DNA of 64,000 nucleotides from Tanypteryx hageni. Taxonomy: Eukaryota > Arthropoda > Insecta > Odonata > Petaluridae. Positions 25,193 through 34,579 of this stretch are shown one piece after another. Within the stretch, counting starts at the first letter, position 1; the number at the start of each line of letters is the position of its first letter. Where the stretch lies: positions 82,348,572-82,412,571 of the forward strand of contig CM054116.1 of NCBI GenBank assembly GCA_028673005.1, in the 5' to 3' direction. The notes under the pieces were generated by a model. It searched no databases. It was given only the letters and a program-made list of their open reading frames with translations, and was not told the DNA's origin. A program made the translations under genes and the position numbers.

Positions 25193-25523
25193 TATTTCTT
25201 GGTAAACCCGATCTTTAGAATCGTAAACTGAGGGCCCAGCGTTCCGTTTGGTTTAGAAAAGTGGCGAAGCAAATTAACTTGTATAATTAAAAATTACATC
25301 ACAAGTGGATAAAATGGCTCGTCCAAAAATTTATTAATATCTATCGCACATATTCTTTTGCATTTATGTCGTCCCGGCAATGTATTACATGTAATATATT
25401 GTCGAAGAGCACTTTCAAATAGTTTCGTGTTTTTTGCAGTTCAATTGAAAAGAAAAGACAATGAATAGTAGGCTATCGGTCGCTACAATGGAATTTCTAA
25501 CCAAAACTTCCGTCTTATCGATG

Positions 25524-25525
<2 letters not shown>

Positions 25526-25614
<89 letters not shown>
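25526..25614. repeat. (TA)n microsatellite, left part of a split tract
   Basis: TA run of about 88 bp ending where the hAT MITE 25617-26065 begins. The run resumes at 26066, so the two tracts were probably one before insertion. Confidence 0.95.
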
Positions 25615-25616
<2 letters not shown>

Positions 25617-25619
<3 letters not shown>

Positions 25620-26062
25620 TGCAGTAACTAGGGCGGGATATCTGCCCCGGGCGCAACTAAAGAAGGGGTGCAAAAATTGTTAAAGGCAAGTTGTGCATGT
25701 CACAAGAACAGGGAAGATTTCACTACTATACTTGTTCCAGACATTACGCTTAGCATAAACTATAATTTTTGAAGATGTTATTGATGAGTTTGCTGCATTA
25801 AAATTACGCAGAATAACTCTTTAACGTTAAAATATTTATACTTTCTCTATTTAAATTACGTATGTGTGTAAGTATATATATTATTATGTATTTAAATTAG
25901 GTACAATTATAGTGAGAAATTATATCATTTATAGTTAATTTTTAATTATTAATTGTTCAGCCAAAATCCATATAGTAATAAATATAGGTATTAGAGAATT
26001 TTTTATGGAGGGGGCGCATATTTGGTATTTTTCCTCGGGTGCTAAAATAGGTAGTTACGGCA

Positions 26063-26065
<3 letters not shown>
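25617..26065. mobile_element. hAT-type MITE inserted in a (TA)n tract
   Basis: A 449-bp element. The left end is cagtgcagtaactaggg. The right end, reverse-complemented, is cagtgccgtaactacct. A GGGCGC/GCGCCC word lies just inside each end. The flanks tatataca (25609-25616) and tatatata (26066-26073) are consistent with an 8-bp TSD but cannot be distinguished from the microsatellite itself. CAGTG-CGTAACTA termini are characteristic of non-autonomous hAT elements. No coding sequence. Confidence 0.75.

Positions 26066-26096
<31 letters not shown>
26066..26096. repeat. (TA)n microsatellite, right part of the split tract
   Basis: TA run directly following the MITE at 25617-26065. It also borders the LINE fragment that begins about 26100. 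Confidence 0.9.
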
Positions 26097-26099
<3 letters not shown>

Positions 26100-26129
26100 T
26101 AGGTAGTTTGTCCGTAGACAGGTCCGTGA

Positions 26130-26757
26130 TTATTCATGGTTAAACCTGGTTCTCCATATAATCCTAAGTTCCGCCCTCCTCTTCATATCTTTCCCTTGCA
26201 AATCGTCTATCACCTGAAACCTTTTCCGATCTCTTTCACTTTTTCCATCTAATTTTCCTTCTAACACATCTTTAATCATACTCTGTCTCCTCAGGTAATG
26301 TACAACCCAGTTCGCCTTCCTTTTTCTAAAAGTCTGTGTAATCATTCGCTTCTCTCCTACTCTTCGTAGCACTTCATCGTTTTTCATCATATCTGTCCAT
26401 TTTATCTTCAGCATTCCCCTCCAAGTCCACATTTCAAAGCTTTCCATGTCATTTTACCTTATCGTCCATATTTCTGCACCGTACAAAGCTACACTCCATA
26501 CATAGCATTTTATGAACTTCTTGCGGATATCTTCCCTTATATTCCCCAAATAGGTGTTTCTTTCTTCTGAAAGCCGCCTTTGCTATTGCTATTCTAGTCC
26601 TGATCTCATCCGTAGATTTTGCTTCTCTTGCTATGATGCTTCCAAGGTATTTATAATCTGAAACTTGTTCTAAAGGCTTTTCTTCAATATTTATGTTCAG
26701 ATTCTCTTTCTTGCCTGATATTCGAATGATCTTGGGTTTTAATGTATTTATTTCCAT
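26130..26757 (-). pseudogene. Non-LTR retrotransposon reverse transcriptase, C-terminal relic
   Basis: Two adjoining minus-strand frames (26757-26449, then 26447-26130) read as one decayed protein of about 210 residues. The first has LEQVSDYKYLGSIIA and RTRIAIAKAAFRRKK, the second FEMWTWRGMLKIKWTDMM, EVLRRVG and VVHYLRR. This order (YLGS...I..RI..A..AF, then FEMW..RRMLKI.W.D, then EVL..VGE, then GH.LRR) is the typical region after the polymerase domain in insect LINE ORF2 proteins. A stop/frameshift at about 26448 and absence of the YADD catalytic region make it a dead 5'-truncated fragment. Clade not assigned. It lies between two (TA)n tracts. Confidence 0.8.
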
Positions 26758-26783
26758 AGCGTATTTTCTACCTGTTTTTACTA

Positions 26784-26786
<3 letters not shown>

Positions 26787-26834
<48 letters not shown>
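26787..26834. repeat. (TA)n microsatellite
   Basis: TA run just upstream (in LINE orientation) of the reverse transcriptase relic. Confidence 0.95.
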
Positions 26835-26838
<4 letters not shown>

Positions 26839-27959
26839 GCCATCACACGAGCGATAAAATGTTACTTTCGCCCCATCGTGCAGAAATGATGAATAAATAA
26901 AGGAAAAAGCGCTATTTTATAAGAGAGGAATTTACATATGCTCATTAATTTAGTTGAAAATATTATACCGGGCGTTGAAAATCTTTTCAAACGAATGTTT
27001 TTTGGCTAAATATTGACTCCGAAAGTTCATTAAAAGTGTGTGCTTGCTTTTTAATTGAAAACATTCAATTTGAAAAATCCTGGGAAACTCCTATAATATT
27101 ATGGGTTTTAAATAACAAAATAAATAACCAATATAAATAACTATTAAATATTTGAACTTGGATGTTGAAGTAAATTAATGAGAACTTTATAAAATTATAG
27201 AATCTAGATAGAAGAATAGAAATGTTGAAATATGGAGCTTTGTGAAGGTTTTGTCTTTGGTATAAGGCAGATTCCAATTATATAAATATTTACAGAGAAG
27301 TCAAGCCTATTTTGTTCAACTTTTCGCTTTTCCGTTGCAGTCAACAAAGAAATTGTTTTTAATAAAACAACTCGGCAACCGCTTAATGTATTTTAATGAA
27401 ATCAGGCATTAGGGAGCCTAAATATTCTATCTCCCATTTTAGAATAATAGAGTCACAAAAAATAAAAAGTATATTACAAAATGATTCGTGAGGCAAACAG
27501 AACGATATGAATAACGGAGACACAAGAGAAAACTGGAAATCGAGACGTCGAGATTTCGATAATAACTAACATGTATGTCGTGATGAGCGAGCTAATTTTG
27601 TCCGGACTTTGATCTGCCCGGTCATAAGAGACATAAAAGTTACACGACGTAGAGTACGGAGCCGGGACCCCGAAGACCCTCACATTTATACATTCCGTGA
27701 TTTCGATGACTTAATTAAATTACAATGTAATTTTATTACTGATTTTAAACTCCCAACATGTTCCACTAGGAATACATAAAGTATCAATTTCGGCAAAAAC
27801 TTTTTTAAAGAAATATACCTTTCGGGTCTCCTGAGACCCGAGGTCCTTACTCCGAGTGTTAATTAAAATTATTTGCTAATACGTTGGACAAAATTGTGCT
27901 CTGTATCTGCAAATATTATTTGCTTTTAATTTAAGTAAATATAATTAAAAATATACAAA
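26835..27959. other. Non-coding stretch with one 20-nt palindrome
   Basis: AT-rich, with no gene seen. At 27832-27851 lies TCGGGTCTCCTGAGACCCGA, a perfect palindromic stem (9+2+9), followed by aggtccttactcc. This could be a transposon tip, but no partner end was identified. Confidence 0.5.
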
Positions 27960-28065
27960 AATTCAGGTTGTCCCGGATTTTTCCCGATTACGTCCCGGAT
28001 TTTCCTGTTCAGATCGTGTTAATTTCCGGTTTTGCTCCCTAAGGATCTGGTTATCCTATCGGGTG
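27960..28065 (+). repeat. Probable DNA-transposon right end (CCGGGAC family)
   Basis: Three cccgga-type words (gtcccggatttttccc, cgtcccggattttcctg, tttccggttttgc) followed by tggttatcctatc, the same arrangement as at 11790-11905. No paired left end. Confidence 0.35.
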
Positions 28066-29022
28066 ATAGATTAAAAATAAACAATCAATCGCAGTACAGT
28101 AGCCGTTTAAAGTCTTTCCGACCACGCCTAGAGGTGTCTTGGTCATAGAATCATCAAAAATCATTTGCTTTCGTCTTTATAGCCTACTGCCAGATGCGCA
28201 AATGGAGGGTGCGAATAATATCGTTTTCTGAAAAAATCGCCAAAACCGAGGGCAGATCCTTTAATGTTAACCCCCACACCACCAACTGACATATATGTAT
28301 GTGTGTATAGATATACATATAAATAACATACGCTATTTTTGTAATTCCGTCGCAACCAATTATATGCGGTAAAGATCCAGGGGCTATAAATGATATATTC
28401 TATAACTAACCCAATGAGAGATTGATACATTTTTGAATAGAGAGAGGGAGAAGGGGAAGTGGTTAAATTTTAATTTAACACTATTTACAATCACACGTTT
28501 AATTTTCGGTTGGAAATTACGATAGCGTGTGTGTGATTGTGTATGAATTCGTACACCTTCGTATCAGTGAATTAATTCTGATTTCTGTCGATGAAAAGAC
28601 AACTTTTCACCTATAACTCTCGAAGAACGTTTCAATAGTCATCTCACTCTTTCAAGTTTCCTTATACTTCGCTCAAGAGACTTGTTCCGGAGTCTGCCAC
28701 CTGCTACCAAAATCCTCTCACGCAACTGCACTCCGTCAGAATAAAAATTCAATTCCATAACACATATGCCAACTCTCTCCCCAGCTATCTCCTGTTCTCC
28801 CTCCATCGCTTCCCTCTATCTCTCCCTCATACTTATTCCACCCCCCTCTCTCTCTCTCTCTCTCTCTCTCACTTGACCTATTCACCGTAAGAATTGAGCG
28901 AAGCGAGAGAGAAAGAGAGGAAATGTGACGCCATAGAACCTTCCTCATATCTCTATCAAAGAGAGAAAAATCCAATAGACAAATCAAACGGAAAAAATGA
29001 ATAAGTGAAAAAGGAAACTTAC
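28066..29022. other. Intronic sequence 3' of the collagen-like exon (minus orientation)
   Basis: On the minus strand this follows the exon's GTAAGT donor. It holds a (CT)n run at about 28846-28872 and no further recognisable exon. A short minus frame at 28736-28987 is Arg/Glu-rich because of the CT run. Confidence 0.55.
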
Positions 29023-29151
29023 CTGCTATAGACGGGGGTATGAGGAGCTCCTTAGCAGCCGATCCGTTGATTTTCCATGTGTTGATCCCTGGAATTCCAG
29101 GATTTCCGTGAATCCCGGGCTTGCCGGGACGCCCTCTTGGACCAGGAATGC
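29023..29151 (-). CDS. Internal exon of a collagen-repeat protein
   Basis: Read on the minus strand, a pyrimidine-rich tract (cttctatttatttacc, then ctcttctgctatag) gives an AG acceptor. A 129-bp open exon follows, then GTAAGT. The frame enters and leaves in phase 1, so the exon is symmetric and the split first codon (n+GC) would be Gly if the previous base is G. It encodes eight consecutive Gly-X-Y triplets (among them GPR, GRP, GKP, GNP), then a non-collagenous linker beginning TWKINGSAAKELL and ending IPPSIA. NGS is a potential N-glycosylation site, so an extracellular protein is likely. Pro often follows in the Y position, which suits hydroxylation and triple-helix formation. A short collagen segment followed by a linker fits membrane collagens such as arthropod colmedin (collagen, Ig, olfactomedin), but this assignment is a guess from memory of domain order. 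No second exon was found in the window. Confidence 0.8.
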
Positions 29152-29225
29152 CTATAGCAGAAGAGTAGGTAAATAAATAGAAGCGAACGTATAAAAATAA
29201 CTTTTAACTGTGACTTCGATAAAGG

Positions 29226-29226
<1 letters not shown>

Positions 29227-29270
<44 letters not shown>
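29227..29270. repeat. (TA)n microsatellite
   Basis: TA run 75 bp upstream (minus sense) of the collagen-like exon acceptor. Confidence 0.95.
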
Positions 29271-29271
<1 letters not shown>

Positions 29272-29324
29272 CAACTTACGGAAAAGGAAAGGTAAAATGA
29301 ATATATGGATGTCAACAAGGTGTT

Positions 29325-29328
<4 letters not shown>

Positions 29329-29382
<54 letters not shown>
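29329..29382. repeat. (TA)n microsatellite
   Basis: Second TA run of about 53 bp, separated from the previous by about 58 bp of unique sequence. Confidence 0.95.
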
Positions 29383-29385
<3 letters not shown>

Positions 29386-29919
29386 TTCCAGTTATATATA
29401 TAAATGAAAATAAAAATTATTTTTATGCATAACATTTAATGCATGTATTAGGCCTTTTCAATCCATTGACAGATGAAGGCCTCCCTCAATTTTCCCTATC
29501 AACTGCCTCCCTTCACGTTGGCCATAAAAACTCCACAAGATCATCAATCTGTTGGTATTTTTTTTTCGCTCTCCTTACGTTTTTGGTATCCATTCGGTGA
29601 CACTAGACTCTGAGGCAATTAGAAGAGATGTATATATATATATTTATTTATTTATTTACCTATAATACTGTCTAAACCAGATAAATGGAACCTCATGGGA
29701 GGGGAAAAAGTTAAAGTTATAAAAACTTTAGGCTTGTAGGAAATATTACATAAATACAAAATCTTAGGTGTGTTATTTTAACTATTATAGGCGGAAATTA
29801 AAAATCCCGCCACTGACAGCCGAATTTGATTTTTGACATTTTAGTTTGTACGTTTAAATAGCTTAAATACAAATGAAATATATTTAAAATATATCTCAAA
29901 TATATCTGAAATGGAGCTG

Positions 29920-29921
<2 letters not shown>

Positions 29922-29981
<60 letters not shown>
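29922..29981. repeat. (TA)n microsatellite
   Basis: TA run of about 60 bp ending in tgtgcatgcatcc. Frames across it (alternating Tyr-Ile) are artefacts. A shorter TA/TTTA patch is at 29631-29660. Confidence 0.95.
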
Positions 29982-29984
<3 letters not shown>

Positions 29985-30453
29985 CATGCATCCAAATCTC
30001 TTCGTGCGAACTGATTCAAACAAAAATACTGCGTCACACACGCGACCGACAGTTTCGGCTAATACTAAACGCCATCACTCGAACGAGAGAGCTTAAATCA
30101 ATAATTGCACGTGAAGCATATTATACCTTTATATCAGATATGCAATATGGAAATCAAATACTACGCGCCCGCCGTCAATGATATGGCACACCATATTCAA
30201 AATGTACGCCATTTTATAAAATAAAAAACTCGAAAAAAATGTTTGAAAATATTACATAAACATTGGAAAAATCAATTTCAGAATTAATGAAATACTGCTC
30301 CTTTACTTATTAACGCTGAAATCATTGATCTTTAGCTTTATATCTATTCAATTTTATTCGCAAGTTCCAAAATTAAAAAAATCGTTTCGAACAAAAACCG
30401 AGTTTGATACGTTTTTACTTTTTTATGTTGTCCAGGTGCAGTTAATATATGTC

Positions 30454-30814
30454 ATATCTGAGTCCAGCTTGATTCGCCTCTATCATACTCACAATGGGTA
30501 TATTAGAGGTAGTGCAATGAATAGCCAGGAAGGGAGGAGAGAAAACCGGTGCCGGCATTTGCCTGCTCTTGCGAAGAACACCAGGGGGGCCAACTGCTTA
30601 ACGTCCCTTCCAAAGGACGGAGTGTTGATTTGAGCGCGCTCCTCATTTTCTCGTTTTCTCTTTCCTCGCCCTCGTCACCTTAGTTCCAACACGCACAAAT
30701 AGGGGGCCGGCGCGTCCTCGGAAAAAATCCTCATAAGGATTCCAACCGGGTGTCGCACTTTTAGCAGATCGTACGGTGGGGCCAACACTCTAACCACTAC
30801 ACCACCGGCTCCCC
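30454..30814 (-). mobile_element. tRNA-derived SINE, full-length copy with 14-bp TSD
   Basis: Minus-strand insertion flanked by agttaatatatgtc (30440-30453) and agttaatttatgtc (30815-30828), 13 of 14 identical. In SINE orientation the head reads ggagccggtggtgtagtgg (A-box region), then an accggttggaatcc-type B-box. The core contains tccttt-ggaagggacgttaa, gttggccccc-tggtg, agagcaggcaaatgcc and ggcaccggttt, and the tail region reads tattcattgcactacctct. The same core is found at 36388, 40039 and 56011. Mobilised by LINE machinery in trans. No protein. Confidence 0.85.
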
Positions 30815-30828
30815 AGTTAATTTATGTC

Positions 30829-32587
30829 TCAACTCAATTACATATACATACGTGAACTTCTCAATAGTCAATTATCCAAAAAGAAAAACATCCCAAACGT
30901 AAACTACACAAACATAGTTATATCATGAAAACTTAACAAATAAATTTGTTGTATTTCTAGCATTAGTCGAGATCTATAGATAAAAATTAAATCATTGTTA
31001 TACACTACCGTGTTTTAGGCAACAACCATGAATAATTTTGATCAGTAATATACCCGGATGAAGTAAATCTAAAAATCAACCATTATTTTTATGTAAATTT
31101 ACTTAACATTCATATTTACTTCATTATACTACAGTATCTGTATCCGCATTGTTAAATGTACAATTCCATTATGTATTTACACTGAATTTAATTATTATTC
31201 GATTCAATTACTCAATTATCCTAGCGAATCGCTAACCTGGGCTTGCTCCGAGTATCAGGAAAAGAACATATATACCATAAAGTAAACAATTGGAGTTATA
31301 GATATACATTTAAAAGTAGAGCTTGAATACAGGTGGAATAATATCGTCATCAAATTGAAAGCGTTCTACTTTTGTTAATAGTCCAATAAAATTTGTTGAA
31401 ATATCGTTTCCTTGACATGTTAATGATTTGCTTTATTTATGGGGAAGAATGGCTGAATGTAGTGTATTTGCAAAATAAACACTAAAAATGGAAATGAACT
31501 TTATATGAGAGTCGTGTTTAAAATTAAACTAAATGAGAATGATGAATTGATAGGCGACGGAAGAGAAAGAGGAGGACGTTACATGGAAATTTTCTGGCAC
31601 ATAAACCATAGACAGTAAAAAATTCCAAGTAAGAAAACCACTGCGAGAACTAAAAAGGCGAATGTATGGTATGAATAAAAAATTGTGACGCTCGAATTAA
31701 TGTCCTTCAGTCGTAAACACACTAAAAAAGAATGCCTCAGCCGTTATGGAAGATGTATTCGACGAATAGCGATTCCCCTAGTTACTTTTGTGTTGAAAAT
31801 TCCTTCCTACATTTAATGTTTCTCTTTACATTTTTGACGCAAGGTATGGATTATAAATAGGTTGCTGCTTAACTCAAGATAAAACTTATCTCAATTATAT
31901 ATAATTTTGGAAGACAAAAAATCCTTCGGCAACTTGGCAAATAAATTAGAAAATTTTAATCAGCGTTTTTAATTAAAATGATAAAGTATTCCCATTTATC
32001 CATAATCCCACTAACCAAGTAAAGAATTAAGTAGTGAAAGAAGCCAATATTTTTTAATGTATGTCGGTTTACATGGAACTCGAGCCTTAGGTTGCAACGT
32101 GTTTATTAAGTCTTTCAAGAGTTTTCCATTGAAGTCGTGAAAGGCGGAATTATGCCACAAGGGTGAATTAATTAACGCCTCAACGTTGGAATTCTTGACA
32201 ACTTTGGAAGTACAAAAAAAATCCTATTGGAAAATATAAATAAATTCCATGTTGCTCCGTAGCAGCAAGAGAAGAAAATATCCGCTTCTTTAAAAAAGGG
32301 AGCTCGGGAGAGGACATATTTACCAAAAAATAAAGCCGCGGTAGTGATAATGAACATATTCATTGAAAAATACCATTTGTCACATAATTTAACAAAACTT
32401 TCCCAAAAAGCAATATTTTAAACTGCTGTAATATATTTTTTTAAACTGCCAAAGCTACATATTATCATCCCATCGAATAAATAGTGGTTATTGTCGTACA
32501 GGAGGTTCCAAAGTGTGGCCCTAGAACTTAATTCATACGGCCCGCGAACAATTTTATAGTATATATTTTACATGAGGATAGATCAGT
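30829..32587. other. Non-coding stretch, no gene seen
   Basis: Plain AT-rich sequence. Near 32503 the words aggaggttccaaagtgtggccc look like another hAT-type tip, but no right end was paired. Confidence 0.5.
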
Positions 32588-32780
32588 GCTGCCCGAAGTA
32601 CCGCGCGCCAGCCACATCCGGCCCGCCACATGTTTAACAATTTAAGGGCCCAAATGTATCATAAAAATAAAATATAGAAAATTATTAAAAACAACTTATT
32701 TTTCATTTATCCCTCTATTCCATTAAAAGACATTTAAACAAATCAGATTATGGAACAATTTTTGAAACGAGAAAAAAGTC

Positions 32781-32852
32781 TGCTATGACCGGGAGTTGAA
32801 CCCGGGTCTTCCACTTGCCGGGCGGATATTCTACCCCTGAACTATCGTAGCA
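32781..32852 (-). pseudogene. tRNA-like sequence (inverted copy)
   Basis: Reverse-complement copy of the tRNA-like sequence at 33118-33189, with the same predicted arms. It forms half of the large hairpin at the left end of the retroposed insertion. Confidence 0.6.
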
Positions 32853-33117
32853 GAACCGGGTTCAACTCCCGGTCATAGCAGACTTTTTTCTCGTTTCAAA
32901 AATTGTTCCAACTTTCACAGCTTATGCCTGTCTGCATAGGATCTTCGGATCATATCATTCCATCAATTTCATGTTTGGCAATCTCACCATTTGAGAGGAA
33001 GGAGTTTCTTTCGACGATCCTCTTTGAGGACATCTGTCGGGGCAGTTTGATATTAGCTTGGCTAGTTCCCGTCCCACAAAGGAAAACATCCGTGTTCAGA
33101 AACGAGAGAAAATGTTC

Positions 33118-33189
33118 TGCTACGATAGTTCAGGGGTAGAATATCCGCCCGGCAAGTGGAAGACCCGGGTTCAACTCCCGGTCATAGCA
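33118..33189 (+). pseudogene. tRNA-like sequence (tRNA-Gly-type body)
   Basis: A 72-nt cloverleaf can be drawn. The acceptor tgctacg/catagca has one mismatch. The D arm contains agttcaggggtagaat (A-box) and the T arm cccgggttcaactcccgg (B-box ggttcaactcc). The anticodon stem tccgc/gtgga closes loop ccggcaa, giving GGC at the anticodon position, but position 33 is C instead of the near-universal T. The overall body is most like eukaryotic tRNA-Gly. Within a duplicated retroposed unit, this is a tRNA-derived SINE head more likely than a working tRNA gene. Confidence 0.6.
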
Positions 33190-33539
33190 GACTTTTTTCT
33201 CGTTTCAAAAATTGTTCCAACTTTCACAGCTTATGCCTGTCTGCATAGGATCTTCGGATCATATCATTCCATCAATTTCAAATCAGATTATAATAACTCA
33301 CAAATAAACCCTTTAGTTTTTTTTAAATCATTCTTCAACTCTATTTTCGATTTGATGTGCCCCCACAAAGAGGGCAAAAGTGGGCTATGTAGCCCTTGAG
33401 CTGAAAGAATTGGACAACGCTGATGTAGTACCTTCATATGGAGTAGACATTAAAATTTTTGCGTTCCTCCTCCTCCTGCATCTGCCACTCCCATTGCGCA
33501 AATTGTATCTAGAACTAACAAACTAAAGAATTTACGTTA

Positions 33540-34579
33540 TTGTCTTGGGTCCAATTCCTGGAATTCAATACGCCAGCCATTTTCAAAATGTTCAACCCAA
33601 AGAAGACAACGAAGTGGGGACTACGCATCTACGTCATCGCAGATTCTTTGAAAGGTTACGTTTGTGCTATGATACCATACTTCGGGACGTTTACAACTAG
33701 CAACCTCATGTGCCCTGAGCTGACGTTCTCGAGTAGAATAATGCTGGAACTCATAACAAAGGTGCCGAATGCCACTCAGATGTCTGGATATCATCTGTAT
33801 ACGGACAGATTTTATACAAATATGGATCTGGCCAATGAACTTCATCTAACAGGGACTATACAGTAGAATAGACAAGGTTTACCCATACAATTCAAGAAAA
33901 ATAACTTGAGGTTGAAAAAAGGTGAACTATTTGCCTATCGCAAAGAAGACAAGTTTTTAGCACTGGGGTGGAAGGATAAAAGACTTGTGACTATGTTGAG
34001 TACTTGGCATAAATCAGAAACTAGGCAGTTAAGTAGGGCAGTCAAAACAAAGAAGAGTCAGATCAAAGAAGAAACAATTCAAAAGCCATTTGCCATAATT
34101 GACTACACAGCAAAAATGGGAGAAGTAGATAGAGCTGATCACTATTGTTCATCCTACGGAATTGTGCAGAAGAGTCTCAAGTGGTTGAGGAAGCTCTACC
34201 TTTGGGCCTTGGAGGTGGCAATTGTAAACAGCTTCCATCTGTACAATCACTGCCAAATCGAACAAGGTTGTTCAACTGTGTCCCAAAAGGTGTACCGCTA
34301 GCAACTGATCCTGGGACTGGTCGGAAAAGTAAAGAACAAAACTGCCGGGAAACGAGGTCGACCAAGTACCACAGATGATGAAGACCACCTCAATGAAAAA
34401 CTACGCATTATCCAAGCACAGGAAGGCAAAAAACAAAGGATAGTGCGGTTTCTTCTGACAGAAAAGTGAAAGGTGGAAGAAAGGAGATTTCTTTCTATTG
34501 TGATATTTGCCCTAGGAAACCTAGTTTGTATCCTAAAGACTGCTTGGCCAAGTACCAAACTTTGAAAATATACCGCTAG
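33540..34579 (+). pseudogene. piggyBac-like transposase, C-terminal half, broken
   Basis: One frame carries most of the catalytic region. NPKKTTKWGLRIYVIADS has the first catalytic Asp (33642-33644), GYHLYTDRFYTN has a second, and YTAKMGEVDRADHYC has the third conserved VDxxD. Each matches piggyBac landmarks. LRKLYLWALEVAIVNSF and a basic KRGRPST segment follow. The end (FYCDICPRKPSLYPKDC) is the cysteine-rich C-terminal domain. Defects: in-frame TAG at 33864 and 34299, a frameshift near 34445, and the entire N-terminal half missing. Stop at 34577-34579. No TTAA-flanked terminal repeats found. A dead relic. Confidence 0.85.

Larger units (their letters stand above)
32752..33278 (+). mobile_element. 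Recent tRNA-derived retroposed insertion with 13-bp TSD
   Basis: Flanked by identical caaatcagattat at 32739-32751 and 33279-33291. Inside: (1) a perfect inverted repeat, 32752-32805 against 32856-32909 (54 bp per arm); (2) two direct repeats, 32856-32971 and 33165-33280, that are identical over 116 bp; (3) one full tRNA-like sequence in each orientation (32781-32852 minus, 33118-33189 plus) and a third partial T-arm copy. The tail after each tRNA-like part is gcagacttttttctcg, then caaaaattgttcc, then an AT-moderate segment. Identity of the copies implies a recent event. The head-to-head layout suggests template switching or a dimer intermediate. Confidence 0.8.
32588..33422. mobile_element. 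hAT-like element interrupted by a tRNA-derived insertion
   Basis: The left tip cagtgctgcccgaagta and right tip (reverse complement) cagcgttgtccaattct share CAG-G-TG-CC-A, followed by GGCCC/GGGC words, as in hAT termini. Without the nested insertion (32752-33278) the element would be about 300 bp. An 8-bp TSD is not convincing (ggatagat versus atgtagta), so the outer call is moderate. It has no coding sequence. Confidence 0.5.

Noticed and set aside
24792..26834. CRISPR-like alternation of repeats and spacers
   Set aside because: The repeats are (TA)n microsatellites, and the spacers are transposons of unequal length.
29226..30096. Tyr-Ile repeat frames
   Set aside because: Translation of (TA)n microsatellites.
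33118..33189. Functional tRNA gene
   Set aside because: It is duplicated within a retroposed unit, has a mismatch in the acceptor stem and C in place of T at position 33; a SINE head is more likely.
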